Below are positions 40,278 through 48,760 of a stretch of DNA of 64,000 bases, piece after piece. A program made the translations under genes and the position numbers. This DNA comes from F23-B02 sp963650165 (GTDB lineage: Bacteria > Bacillota > Clostridia > Oscillospirales > Oscillospiraceae): contig CAVJKX010000006.1 in NCBI GenBank assembly GCA_963650165.1, positions 1 through 64,000 on the forward strand, written 5' to 3'. The notes under the pieces are model-generated. The model saw only the letters and a list, made by a program, of their open reading frames with translations. It searched no databases and was not told the origin of the DNA. Every line of letters begins with the position of its first letter. The stretch's first letter is position 1.

Positions 40278-41453
40278 TCAGTCTGCCATGAGCCAGAGCG
40301 TATCCTTCGCGCCGGGCTCATTTTTTTCGCATTCCAGCTTTTCGATGCACGAGAGCATGTGCTCAAAGCTGAGATCCGCACCGCCGAGGCCGCCGATCGC
40401 AGAGAAATGGCAGTACCTGTCCGCCGCATCGGCCAGCGCCGCTCGCGTTTCCGTGTACATGGGGCCCGCATTCCAGCCGAAGCACACGCTGCGGTCAACG
40501 ACAGCGAAGGCCTTCTTTCCGGCAAGCGCCCCGGCTATGCGCACGGCGGGGAAGGGGCGGATAAAGCGCAGCTTTATAAGTCCCGCGCGTATGCCCCTTT
40601 CGCGGGCGGCATCCACGGCGTCCTTGCCGGTGCCCGACATGCCGCCGACGGTGACGATCACGACGTCGGCATCCTCGCAGCGGTATTCCTCGATGCAGCC
40701 GCCGTAGCTGCGGCCGAAGGCTTCTGCAAACTCCGCATCGACCTCGTCGATGACCTCGAGCGCGGTCTGCATCGCGTCAAGATGGCTCTTGCGGTAATGC
40801 AGCATCAGCTCGCCCGGAGTCAGCGGATCGAGCGCCTGCGGATGTCCGGGGTCGAGGTATGCATAGCCCTTGTGCGCCGGCAGAAACGCGTCCACGGCCT
40901 CCTGCGCCGGGACCTCCAGTCCCTCCATCAGATGTGAGCTGTAAAAGCCGTCGTAGCAGACGTTGACGGGGATCCGGACCCGCTCATCCTCGGCGATGCG
41001 GTAGGCCTGGATCATCATGTCGAGTATCTCCTGATTCGACTCGCAGAACATCTGTATCCAACCCGCGTCGCGCACGCTCATTGCGTCCTGCTGGCCGCTC
41101 CAGATAGTCTCCGGTGAGGTCATTTCGCGCGTGGCGATAGCCATGACCATGGGAATGCGCAGGGTGGACATCCTGAAATACGGCTCGTACATGAGCGCAA
41201 GCCCCTGCGCGGAGGTCGCAGTGAAAACCCTGCCGCCCGCCGCAGCGGCGCCCTGTACGACGCTCATTGCCGAGTGCTCTGACTCGACCTGAACAAAGCT
41301 TGAGTCCAGCTTGCCGTTATACACAAGGCCCGCAAGCCCCTCAACGACCGACGACTGCGGCGTGATGGGATAGGCCGCGATCAGATCCGGACGGCAGAGC
41401 GCAGCGCCGGTATATGCGGCGGTGTTGCCGGTCATTGCCTGAATTTTGCCCAT
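40278..41453 (-). CDS. porA: Pyruvate:ferredoxin oxidoreductase, alpha subunit
   Basis: A 391-residue subunit of the 2-oxoacid oxidoreductase family. The N-terminal pyrimidine-binding domain shows AYPITPQSSVVEGLA and VQVESEHSAMSVVQGAAAAG, both hallmark sequences, with ATSAQGLALM. The C-terminal half contains the domain II Rossmann-like part (DVVIVTVGGMSGTGKDAVDAAR). It starts one base after the porD stop. All four subunits are encoded contiguously. Confidence 0.94.
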   Translation of the reverse strand: MGKIQAMTGNTAAYTGAALCRPDLIAAYPITPQSSVVEGLAGLVYNGKLDSSFVQVESEHSAMSVVQGAAAAGGRVFTATSAQGLALMYEPYFRMSTLRIPMVMAIATREMTSPETIWSGQQDAMSVRDAGWIQMFCESNQEILDMMIQAYRIAEDERVRIPVNVCYDGFYSSHLMEGLEVPAQEAVDAFLPAHKGYAYLDPGHPQALDPLTPGELMLHYRKSHLDAMQTALEVIDEVDAEFAEAFGRSYGGCIEEYRCEDADVVIVTVGGMSGTGKDAVDAARERGIRAGLIKLRFIRPFPAVRIAGALAGKKAFAVVDRSVCFGWNAGPMYTETRAALADAADRYCHFSAIGGLGGADLSFEHMLSCIEKLECEKNEPGAKDTLWLMAD

Positions 41454-41454
41454 A

Positions 41455-41715
41455 TCATTTACCTCCCTGTACCATGTCGATGGCCTTCCTCGGGCACTCC
41501 GCGGCGCAGATGCCGCAGCCCTTGCAGTAATCGTAGGAAATCAGAATGCTCCTGCCCTCGCAGTAAATGGAGTTTACAGGGCAGAAGCCCATGCACAGAC
41601 CGCAGTCTATGCATTTATCCTTGTCGATCACAGGGTGCTCGGTACGCCATGCGGCCGTGTCGAGCACATACATGCCGTCGTTTCCGAGCGGCGTAACAAA
41701 TCTTTCGTTCTGCAT
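41455..41715 (-). CDS. porD: Pyruvate:ferredoxin oxidoreductase, delta (2x[4Fe-4S]) subunit
   Basis: An 86-residue ferredoxin-like subunit. Two complete CxxCxxCxxxCP motifs are present: CIDCGLCMGFCP and CKGCGICAAECP, each binding a [4Fe-4S] cluster for electron transfer out of the complex. The N-terminal HPVIDKDKC lead-in is typical of PorD. It lies between porC and porA with gaps of 12 and 1 nt. Confidence 0.95.
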   Translation of the reverse strand: MQNERFVTPLGNDGMYVLDTAAWRTEHPVIDKDKCIDCGLCMGFCPVNSIYCEGRSILISYDYCKGCGICAAECPRKAIDMVQGGK

Positions 41716-41727
41716 AGCTCTTCCTCC

Positions 41728-42267
41728 TTAGCCGCGTGCGATGACAACGCTGTCGTAGGCTCTCTGCGCCGCCGTGCGGTTTGGCTCGCCGAAGGCGGCT
41801 GCTATCTCGTCAAACAGGCGTTTCCTGTCCACAAGGTCAGAGACCCTCGCCAGAGCCCCGAGCATTGAGGTGTTCGGCATATTGCGGCCGAAAAGCTCCT
41901 CGGAAATGCCGGTCGCGTCAACGAGAACGACCTCGCCGGCCTGCTCCGGAACGCCGAGCTCCTCCGGCGTTTTTGTTGAATTTATGATGACCGTGCCGCC
42001 GTCCCTGAGCCCCGCGTAGGTCGCGGGCAGACCGACGAGGCTGTCGTCAAAGATCATGAGGATATCCGGATGATAGATCTGGGTCTTTCTGCGTATCGGC
42101 GTCTGCGACAGGCGCAGGAAGCCGAACACCGGCGAGCCCTTGCGCTCCACGCCGAAAAACGGAATGAACTGCCCGTATGTGCCGCCGCCGACAGCGGCCT
42201 TGACGACGATGTGCGACGCTTTGACAACGCCCTGACCGCCGCGGCCATGCAGTCGAATCTCTTTCAT
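41728..42267 (-). CDS. porC: Pyruvate:ferredoxin oxidoreductase, gamma subunit
   Basis: A 179-residue subunit with the family start EIRLHGRGGQGVVKASHI and the AxGYGQFIPFFGVERKGSPVF region of domain III that contacts CoA. The start at 42267 is preceded by AAAGGAGCG; a longer frame upstream runs into the promoter and is not used. First gene of the operon. Transcription starts from 42340-42369 and should be controlled by the operator at 42296-42326. Confidence 0.94.
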   Translation of the reverse strand: MKEIRLHGRGGQGVVKASHIVVKAAVGGGTYGQFIPFFGVERKGSPVFGFLRLSQTPIRRKTQIYHPDILMIFDDSLVGLPATYAGLRDGGTVIINSTKTPEELGVPEQAGEVVLVDATGISEELFGRNMPNTSMLGALARVSDLVDRKRLFDEIAAAFGEPNRTAAQRAYDSVVIARG

Positions 42268-42295
42268 TGCATACGCTCCTTTTCTTTCTTCGGTT

Positions 42296-42326
42296 TCGTA
42301 TATCAATACAATGTTTTGATATACGA
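42296..42326. promoter_or_regulatory. Perfect 11-bp inverted repeat operator in the por leader
   Basis: TCGTATATCAA (42296-42306) and TTGATATACGA (42316-42326) are exact reverse complements separated by nine bases. The site lies just downstream of the predicted por transcription start, where a bound protein would block elongation. The divergent IclR protein is the obvious candidate. Confidence 0.8.
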
Positions 42327-42339
42327 ACATCATGCTGCT

Positions 42340-42369
42340 ATTTTAAGATTTCGCGCATCCCATTGTCAA
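42340..42369 (-). promoter_or_regulatory. Promoter of the porCDAB operon
   Basis: Minus strand TTGACA (42369-42364), 18-base spacer, TAAAAT (42345-42340). Confidence 0.75.
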
Positions 42370-42414
42370 TCCGTAATAAAAATATAGCAGAACGCACAGC
42401 CTGCGTTTCGCTAT

Positions 42415-42443
42415 TTGACACATGTGTTTTGCGATGGTATAAT
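42415..42443 (+). promoter_or_regulatory. Consensus promoter of the IclR regulator gene with palindrome
   Basis: TTGACA (42415-42420) and TATAAT (42438-42443) are both perfect consensus with a 17-base spacer. ACACATGTGT (42418-42427) is a palindrome overlapping the -35 and may be an autoregulatory site. Confidence 0.85.
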
Positions 42444-42477
42444 CCAATCAAACACTAAGCAAAGGAGCGTGAACAGA

Positions 42478-43254
42478 TTGCACAATGAAACGGAAGCTCA
42501 GTCCGACAGCAGGTATATTCTCAGCTCGGTAGACAGTGCGCTGTCTATCCTGAACCTGTTCCTCGACGAGGAGGAGCTGAGCGCAAACGAGATAGCAAAG
42601 CGCATCGGCGTCAGCCGCAGCACGGCGTTTCGCTTTATGGTCACGCTGGAAAACCGGGGCTTCGTGACCAAGACGGCCTACGGGAAATACAGGCTGGGGC
42701 TTAACATGTTCTCACTCGGCATGATCGCCTACAACCGCATGGAGCTCGTGTCGCTCGTGCACCCCTACCTCACGGAGATGGCGGAAAGCTCCGGCGAGAC
42801 CTGCCACGCCTCGATCCTCGACGACGGCGTGCACGTCATGTTCATCGACCGTGTGCTCGGCACGTCGTTTCTGAAAATGGACACCGCGATAGGCTTCAGG
42901 CTCTACGCCCACTGCACGGCGACGGGCAAGGCGATACTGGCGTTTCAGCCCGAGCAGACGACAGGGCAGTATCTGCGCAGAGCAAGCTTTGAGCCCGTAA
43001 CGCAGCATTCCATCCGCAGTGCGCAGGAGCTGCGGCGTATATTGGATAATATCCGCCGCGACGGCTATGCCTGCGACAACGAGGAGGCCGAGCCCGGCCT
43101 GACCTGCTACGCCGTGCCGCTTTTGGACAGCAGGGGTCACGCCTATGCCGCAATAAGCATCTCCGGCCCCACCACCCGCATGGAGGCAAACCGAAGCAGG
43201 CATCTGCGGCGGCTGAGCGAAGCCGCGGCGAAAATATCCCGAACGATAAGCTGA
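42478..43254 (+). CDS. IclR-family transcriptional regulator, divergent from por
   Basis: A 258-residue regulator. The N-terminal winged HTH reads SALSILNLFLDEEELSANEIAKRIGVSRSTAFRFMVTLE, and the C-terminal effector domain has the GETCHASILDDGVHVMFIDRV and HCTATGKAILAF segments of IclR proteins, with GYACDNEEAEPGLTCYAVPL near the end. The TTG at 42478, 10 nt after AAAGGAG, is the best start; GTG at 42469 is too close to that site. Its position suggests control of pyruvate oxidoreductase by a small carboxylate-like ligand; ligand unknown. Confidence 0.9.
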   Translation: MHNETEAQSDSRYILSSVDSALSILNLFLDEEELSANEIAKRIGVSRSTAFRFMVTLENRGFVTKTAYGKYRLGLNMFSLGMIAYNRMELVSLVHPYLTEMAESSGETCHASILDDGVHVMFIDRVLGTSFLKMDTAIGFRLYAHCTATGKAILAFQPEQTTGQYLRRASFEPVTQHSIRSAQELRRILDNIRRDGYACDNEEAEPGLTCYAVPLLDSRGHAYAAISISGPTTRMEANRSRHLRRLSEAAAKISRTIS

Positions 43255-43266
43255 ATATGAAAAAAG

Positions 43267-43297
43267 TACCGGCCGCTGACCAGCGGCCGGTATTCGT
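43267..43297. terminator. Bidirectional terminator between IclR gene and surface protein gene
   Basis: TACCGGCCGCTG and CAGCGGCCGGTA are exact reverse complements with almost no loop, between converging genes. Confidence 0.8.
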
Positions 43298-43301
43298 GCT
43301 T

Positions 43302-46300
43302 TTATGCAGCTGCGGTGTTATTTGCTCTGTACAGGAAGGTGACTACCTGCGCGCGTGTGCAGGCGTCGCCCGGTGAGAAGCTGTCGGCCGTCGTACCCTT
43401 GGTTATGCCGCGGCCCGCCGCCCATATGACGGCATCCCGGCAGAAGGCATCCGGCGCAACGTCCCCGAACGAGATGTCGCCGGAAACTGTCGGCGAGCCC
43501 GCCGCACGGTACAGGAACGTTACGATCTGCCCGCGCGTACAGGCGGCGTAGGGCGAAAACGTCGATGCCGTCGTACCCCTTGTTATGCCGCTGCTCACGG
43601 CCCAGCGCACGGCCTCGCAAAAGATATCCGACGCGCTTACATCCGTAAAGACGACGGCCGAGCTCACGCTCGGGCAGCCCGCCGCCCGCCACATGAACAT
43701 GACGATCTGGTATCTCGTACATGCGGCCTTGGGCGAAAACGTCGAAGGCCCCGTGCCGTTTGTTATCCCCGCGCTCACGGCCCACTGCACCGCGTCATAG
43801 CAGAACATGCCGGGCTCCACGTCGTCAAAGACCGGCACCGTGACAGGCGCATTGCCGCCGGGATCGTATGCGCCGCAGACCGTGCACCTGCCGTCGGAAA
43901 ATTTGTGCCCCGCCGCCGCGACGGTTTTGCCGAGCTCCGTAATGTCTCCGCAGCGCGTACAGAACATATCGCCGCTGTAGCCGCTCTCGGTGCAGGACGG
44001 CTGCTTTTCGCTGCGCAGCTCGTATGCATGCCCCAGGGCGGGCAGCGTGCTTCCGACGGTGACCGTTTTGCCGCAGACGGTGCATACCTCGTCGCCGCTC
44101 CGGCCGCCCTTCAGGCAGCCCGGTTCAACTGCGCCCTTAAGCTCGGTCACATGCCCCGGAGAAGTGACATGGTCCTTTGTGCAGCTCGCGCCGCAGGAGC
44201 ATTTATAGGTCGTGTAGCCGTCGGCGGTGCATGTCGGCGCGGTGACGCCCGCCGCCCTGAAGTCGTGCACATGCCCCTGCTGCCCGCCGCCGTCGGGATC
44301 CGGCGCGCCGCAGCGTGTGCAGTATCCGCCGGAATAGCTGTGACCGAGCGCGGCGGTCGGGCTGTCGGTGAAGCTGCTGCCGCAGGAGCATTTATGCACG
44401 GTATAGCCGCCGATCGTGCAGGTAGGCACGACGACCGTACCGCCGGAGTAGCTGTGGATATGTCCCATGTACGTTTTCTCCGCAGCGATGAGCGCGGTAT
44501 TCGAGCCGCTTATGCTCACGGCGCTCCACTGCTCGACAGTGCCGAGAAAAATGACCGTTTTAAGTGCGGCGCAGCCGTCGAAGGCCCGCTCGCCTATGGC
44601 GGTGACATTGGCAGGTATCGTTATTTCCGCGAGCGAGGAGCAGCCTGAAAACGCGCTCGAGGGAATGACGGTGACATCGTTCGGTATCACCGCCTTTTTA
44701 AGCGAGGAGCAGCCGGAAAACACTGCGCTTTCAAGCCTCGTTGCGCTTTCCGGTATGCTTATCTCAGAAAGCGCGGTGCAGCCGGAAAAGAGAGAGGCCT
44801 CCAGAGCTTGCAGCCCCTCTGGCAGAGCGGCCGTTTTAAGCCTCGTGCAGCCTGAAAACGCGGCTTTGCCGATCTCCGTCACCGAATCCGGCACGCTGAC
44901 GCTTTCAAGATCGGCTCCGGAGAAGGCCTTTTCGCCTATCGACGTCACCGTCTCCGGCACGCTGTATGCGCTGCCCGTTCTGCCGGGAGGATAGCTTATG
45001 AGCCTTGTTCCGTCGGCGCTCATCAGCACGCCGCCGGGGGAGGAGTACTCAGCGTTTCCGTCGGCTGCCGAGTATCGGCTCAGAGCGGCACAGCCGGAAA
45101 ACGCCCTGAGATCGAGCTTCTCTGCGTTGCCTAACAGTTTGACCTGCGCAAGCTTTGTGCAGCCCTCAAAGGCATTGGCGCCGAGACTCGCTACGCCGAT
45201 GACGGCGGAGAGGATTTTTTCCCTGAAGCCGTACCACGGAGCCGTGCCCTCTCCGGCCATGAAGGCGGGAACGCTGCTCCCGCTTAAGGTGAGCACGCCG
45301 CTTCGCGTGAGCGTCCAGTCATAGCCGCTCTCCGAGCCGCCTGCAAGCAGCTCAGGAAGCGCCGCGCCGCAGACGGAGCAGGTATCGCCGCCGTCCGTGT
45401 GCAGAGCCCTGTCACGAACCTCGCCGCAGGAAGAGCACTCGTGCCAATGGTAAGCGCCGTCGCTTTTCCATGCGCCGAAGCCGTGCGTATGGCGCAGGCA
45501 GTTTATCTCGGTGCCTTCGGGAAAACCGGCGGCCTTACCGCCGATCTTTACCCAATCCTCAAATGTCCCGTCATAGCTTACGCTGCTCGGAGCCGTGCCG
45601 CCGAAGGCGTTTTTGCCGATCTTCGTCAGCCCGTTCGGGAGCGTGAGCTCACCGGAGACAGAGCCGCAGCCGAAAAACGCATCCGCGCCGATCTCGCGCA
45701 TGCCGGCCGGTATGCCGGCGCGGCTCAGCTTTGCGCAGTTTTTGAAGGCCTCCGCGCCGAGCTTCGTTACGCTCTGCGGTATCTCCGCCGCGGTAAGCGC
45801 AGAGCAGCTTGAAAACAGCCATGGCGGCAGCTCACTTATGCCCTGCGGCAGTCTGACCGAGGATAGATTTTTGCAGGAAAGAAAGGCTCCGCTGCCGAGC
45901 GTCTTTACGCTGTCGGGCAGAAAGACGCTTTTAAGAGCGGCCGCAAAGGAAAAGGCATATTCTCTTATCGCCTCGGTGCCGTCGGCGACGGTAAAGCTTT
46001 CGCCCGATCTGCACGCAGGGTAGACAATGAGCTCCTTCTGCTTTACGCCGTACAGAACGCCGCCGTCCGATGTGAAGTTCGGATTATTCTCCGCGAGCGC
46101 AAGCGTCTTGAGCCCGGTACAGCCTGCAAAAGCGGCCGTTCCGATGCTTTCAAGGCTCGCAGGGAGCGATATATCCGAAAAAGAGCAAAAATAAAAAGCG
46201 TACTCGCCGATGCTCGTTACGCCTTCGCTGATAATCACGCTCCGTATCTTCTCATCTGCCCACGGCGCGGGATCATCTGCGCTGTAGTCCGACATCCTGC

Positions 46301-46442
46301 CGCTTCCGCTTACGCTCAGCACTCCGCCGGACAGCGTCCATGTCAGACCGTCTCCGCAGACGTTTTCTGCCAGCGCGGCACAGGGTATGAGCGTCAGGAT
46401 CAAAAGCATTGCAAGGGTGAAGCTGAGTAATTTTTCTTTCAT
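43302..46442 (-). CDS. Cell-surface protein with BspA-type leucine-rich repeats and three SLH domains
   Basis: A 1046-residue secreted protein. A signal peptide (about 1-25, ending ALAE) is followed by LRR_5/BspA repeats (roughly 60-300 and 375-650; units such as VTSIGEYAFYFCS and ITIPANVTAIGERAFDGC). A Cys/His-rich block near 315-365 and a set of CxxxGYxxYKCSCGxSxT/LGHxYxxGxCxxCG modules at about 660-860 lie between. Three SLH domains (865-1046; FSPKAACTRYQIV, FSPYAACTRGQIV, FSPGDACTRAQVV) should bind wall polymers. BspA-like proteins act in adhesion; that role is inferred. Single gene. Confidence 0.92.
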   Translation of the reverse strand: MKEKLLSFTLAMLLILTLIPCAALAENVCGDGLTWTLSGGVLSVSGSGRMSDYSADDPAPWADEKIRSVIISEGVTSIGEYAFYFCSFSDISLPASLESIGTAAFAGCTGLKTLALAENNPNFTSDGGVLYGVKQKELIVYPACRSGESFTVADGTEAIREYAFSFAAALKSVFLPDSVKTLGSGAFLSCKNLSSVRLPQGISELPPWLFSSCSALTAAEIPQSVTKLGAEAFKNCAKLSRAGIPAGMREIGADAFFGCGSVSGELTLPNGLTKIGKNAFGGTAPSSVSYDGTFEDWVKIGGKAAGFPEGTEINCLRHTHGFGAWKSDGAYHWHECSSCGEVRDRALHTDGGDTCSVCGAALPELLAGGSESGYDWTLTRSGVLTLSGSSVPAFMAGEGTAPWYGFREKILSAVIGVASLGANAFEGCTKLAQVKLLGNAEKLDLRAFSGCAALSRYSAADGNAEYSSPGGVLMSADGTRLISYPPGRTGSAYSVPETVTSIGEKAFSGADLESVSVPDSVTEIGKAAFSGCTRLKTAALPEGLQALEASLFSGCTALSEISIPESATRLESAVFSGCSSLKKAVIPNDVTVIPSSAFSGCSSLAEITIPANVTAIGERAFDGCAALKTVIFLGTVEQWSAVSISGSNTALIAAEKTYMGHIHSYSGGTVVVPTCTIGGYTVHKCSCGSSFTDSPTAALGHSYSGGYCTRCGAPDPDGGGQQGHVHDFRAAGVTAPTCTADGYTTYKCSCGASCTKDHVTSPGHVTELKGAVEPGCLKGGRSGDEVCTVCGKTVTVGSTLPALGHAYELRSEKQPSCTESGYSGDMFCTRCGDITELGKTVAAAGHKFSDGRCTVCGAYDPGGNAPVTVPVFDDVEPGMFCYDAVQWAVSAGITNGTGPSTFSPKAACTRYQIVMFMWRAAGCPSVSSAVVFTDVSASDIFCEAVRWAVSSGITRGTTASTFSPYAACTRGQIVTFLYRAAGSPTVSGDISFGDVAPDAFCRDAVIWAAGRGITKGTTADSFSPGDACTRAQVVTFLYRANNTAAA

Positions 46443-46649
46443 TGCAGCCTCCTCGTTTTTACAACATTTTCGCTGACATTATAATACCAAAAATCCCGTT
46501 TTTATGTAAATGCTCCGATTCGACGAAATTCGGACGGCCGATTTGTAAACTTTGTATAAATGCAGATGCTGCGTTCCGCATTTGCGAAGCGCAGCACCGA
46601 CTATGAGCAATTAATATTCGGATTTGCATAAAACCGTCGGAAAAACCGA

Positions 46650-46922
46650 TCAGTCCGAAAAACGGCAGGGCCACGGCGCGGTTTCGGAAGAGCTCATGTA
46701 ATAGTATTCGCCCGTCGGCAGTGTGAGGCACCGCAGGTCAAAGCCGCACTCGCGCAGCAGCGCTATATCGTTTTTGAGCGTCGCGCGCGTAACGCATATA
46801 CCCTGCCTTTCGAGGCGGCGCAGTATAGCCGACGAGCGCAGAGGCGCACTCTCCGACGATTCGTTCATAAACAGGGCTATGAGCTTCAATATCCTTACCT
46901 GCGCGTTCGTGCTTCGCGGCAT
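46650..46922 (-). CDS. Stand-alone HTH protein resembling the N-terminus of WYL regulators
   Basis: A 90-residue protein. RILKLIALFMNES followed by AILRRLERQGICVTRATLKND and IALLRECGFDLRC is the winged HTH that usually precedes a WYL domain; the WYL domain is absent and the protein ends soon after GEYYYMSSS. The ATG at 46922 has GGAAGG 8 nt upstream; a GTG at 46931 overlaps that site. It starts 28 nt after the stop of the coiled-coil membrane protein, so may be co-transcribed. It could be a small regulator or a truncated gene. Confidence 0.65.
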   Translation of the reverse strand: MPRSTNAQVRILKLIALFMNESSESAPLRSSAILRRLERQGICVTRATLKNDIALLRECGFDLRCLTLPTGEYYYMSSSETAPWPCRFSD

Positions 46923-46950
46923 ATCCGACACCTTCCGTCTTGCTGATTTG

Positions 46951-48642
46951 CTACTCCTGCTTTACCGTAATTTCTCCGGCAGGCTCGTCTGCGGCCTCGA
47001 TGATCAGCTCACTCTCGGCCTGATCGGGAGAGGGGTCGGGGATATCAAAATCCTCGCCGTCTGCCGCTTCGAGTGCCGCCGCTCTGCGCTTTCCGGCGTT
47101 TTTTGCGGCCATTGCAAGCAGCGCGAATGCAAAGGCAAGAACCGTCAGCGCGATGAGCGCCGGAGCCTGAGCGTGACCCGAAAATTCGTAGCCCGTGCGC
47201 TCGCCGCCGGAATACAGCGCGACGGGATAGATGTAGGACGTGAAGCTCGTGCAGAAGCCGAAAACAAGCGCCGCAAGGCCTATACCGGAGGTGACCCAGC
47301 CGAGCACCATACCGGAAAGTGCGCGGCGGCGTGCAGCGTACACAATGCCGAATATGCCGCAGATCACGGCCAGCACGGACACCGCAAGCTCAAATACGCT
47401 CACAAGATAGCGGGCGAGAACCTCGCGTATAACGGTTTCGCACTGATCGCAGGGCATGGTGATCTCGTGGCCGAGGTGCGTGTAGGTGATCTCGTCGCCG
47501 GGATGCCCGATGCAGTAGAAAATGCGCTTTATCGTGTCGCCGGTGATGGAGGGGTCGCCCTGATATGCGTTTATGTAGTCCTGCGCGGCTATGGCTGCCT
47601 GCTCGCAGGCATCGAGGTCGAGGTATTGGCAGCCGTTCTTGACGACGATCTCGCCGTTTTCGTCGGTCAGCCAATAGGTCCAGTCCTCGCCGAAGCGCTC
47701 CTTCAAAATTGACTTTACGCTCGGGCAGGCGATCTTATCGGAAGTACCCTCGTTAAAATAATAGGTGCCGGTGACGTTTTCCTCCTCGGACAGGAGCGTT
47801 TCGATACCTGCGGCTATCTGCGCCGCGCCGTTTTCAAACTCGGCAAGCTGCGCCTTGCCCTCCGCAAGGGCCTGACCTCCGGCTGCAAGATCCGTTTCGC
47901 CCTGGGCAAGCTGCTGCTCAGCCGCTGCAAGCTTTGCTTCGCCGGCCGCTATGGTCTTTTCGGCCTCGGCCAGCTTTGCCTTGCCGGCCTCCAGCGTCGC
48001 AAGACCGTCCTCATACTGCTTTAACTGCGCCTTGCCGTCTGCCACCATCTGATTTATGTAGGCGGGGAAGTCGGTCACGTCGGCGGGGATATCAAGGCCG
48101 AGACGGCCTGCAAGCGGCCGCACGACGGTTACAAACCACGCCTGCGCACTGTCAAAGCCGGGGAGTTTTGCTATCGTGCCGTCGCGCAGCTGAACGTACT
48201 GGTTAAGATACGGAAGCAGCGGCTCGATCTTCGCCAGCTTTTCCTTGCCCTCGTTATAGGCATCTGTGTTTGCGTCGATCTGCGCCTGACCCTCGGCGAG
48301 AGCTTTCTTTCCGGCTTCGTACTCGGCCTTTCCGTCTTCGAGGGCCTTTTTGCCCTCGTAATATGCCGCATAGCCTGCCGAAAGCGTGCTCTTGCCCTCG
48401 GAGTACGAGATAAGCCCGGCCTCATAGCTGCTCACGCCTTCGGAGTAGGTGCTCTCGTTGGCACGGAGCTGCTCGATGCCGCCGAGAAGGGTGTCGACCG
48501 CCTCGAGTCCCATCTCGGAGTCCTCCGTTTTGTAGTCCTGAAGGTTTTTTGCATCACGAATGCCCGCGGCGCCGGTGAAAAGTCCGAACAGACCGGCCAG
48601 AACGAGGCAGATGCTGCAAACCGTTAGAAATACGCGTTTCAT
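46951..48642 (-). CDS. Membrane protein with extracytoplasmic heptad-repeat domain (MMPL partner-like)
   Basis: A 563-residue protein. One helix at 4-27 exports a long domain: seven-residue repeats (SEGKSTLSAGYAAYYEG onward, xxxYxEG/xxxLxxG) at about 60-130 and 205-275, with a non-repeat insert KLAKIEPLLPYLNQYVQLRD between. A globular part with Cys residues follows, then four helices (about 395-525) and an acidic tail. The repeat and the KLxKIxP insert also occur in the MMPL protein at 50181-53714. Function unknown; a partner or relative of that exporter is inferred. Confidence 0.75.
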   Translation of the reverse strand: MKRVFLTVCSICLVLAGLFGLFTGAAGIRDAKNLQDYKTEDSEMGLEAVDTLLGGIEQLRANESTYSEGVSSYEAGLISYSEGKSTLSAGYAAYYEGKKALEDGKAEYEAGKKALAEGQAQIDANTDAYNEGKEKLAKIEPLLPYLNQYVQLRDGTIAKLPGFDSAQAWFVTVVRPLAGRLGLDIPADVTDFPAYINQMVADGKAQLKQYEDGLATLEAGKAKLAEAEKTIAAGEAKLAAAEQQLAQGETDLAAGGQALAEGKAQLAEFENGAAQIAAGIETLLSEEENVTGTYYFNEGTSDKIACPSVKSILKERFGEDWTYWLTDENGEIVVKNGCQYLDLDACEQAAIAAQDYINAYQGDPSITGDTIKRIFYCIGHPGDEITYTHLGHEITMPCDQCETVIREVLARYLVSVFELAVSVLAVICGIFGIVYAARRRALSGMVLGWVTSGIGLAALVFGFCTSFTSYIYPVALYSGGERTGYEFSGHAQAPALIALTVLAFAFALLAMAAKNAGKRRAAALEAADGEDFDIPDPSPDQAESELIIEAADEPAGEITVKQE

Positions 48643-48760
48643 AATTTTCCTCCCTATGTTTTTTTCAATAACCGCGTCCTGTATAAACAGGCTGTTGTCA
48701 AATTTATATCATACGATTATCAACTGATGCTCATGCAAACATCAACAATAGTTGAGGAAA

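Noticed and set aside
42485..42490. ATG at 42485 as start of the IclR regulator
   Set aside because: It is out of frame with the HTH; the in-frame TTG at 42478 fits the ribosome site.
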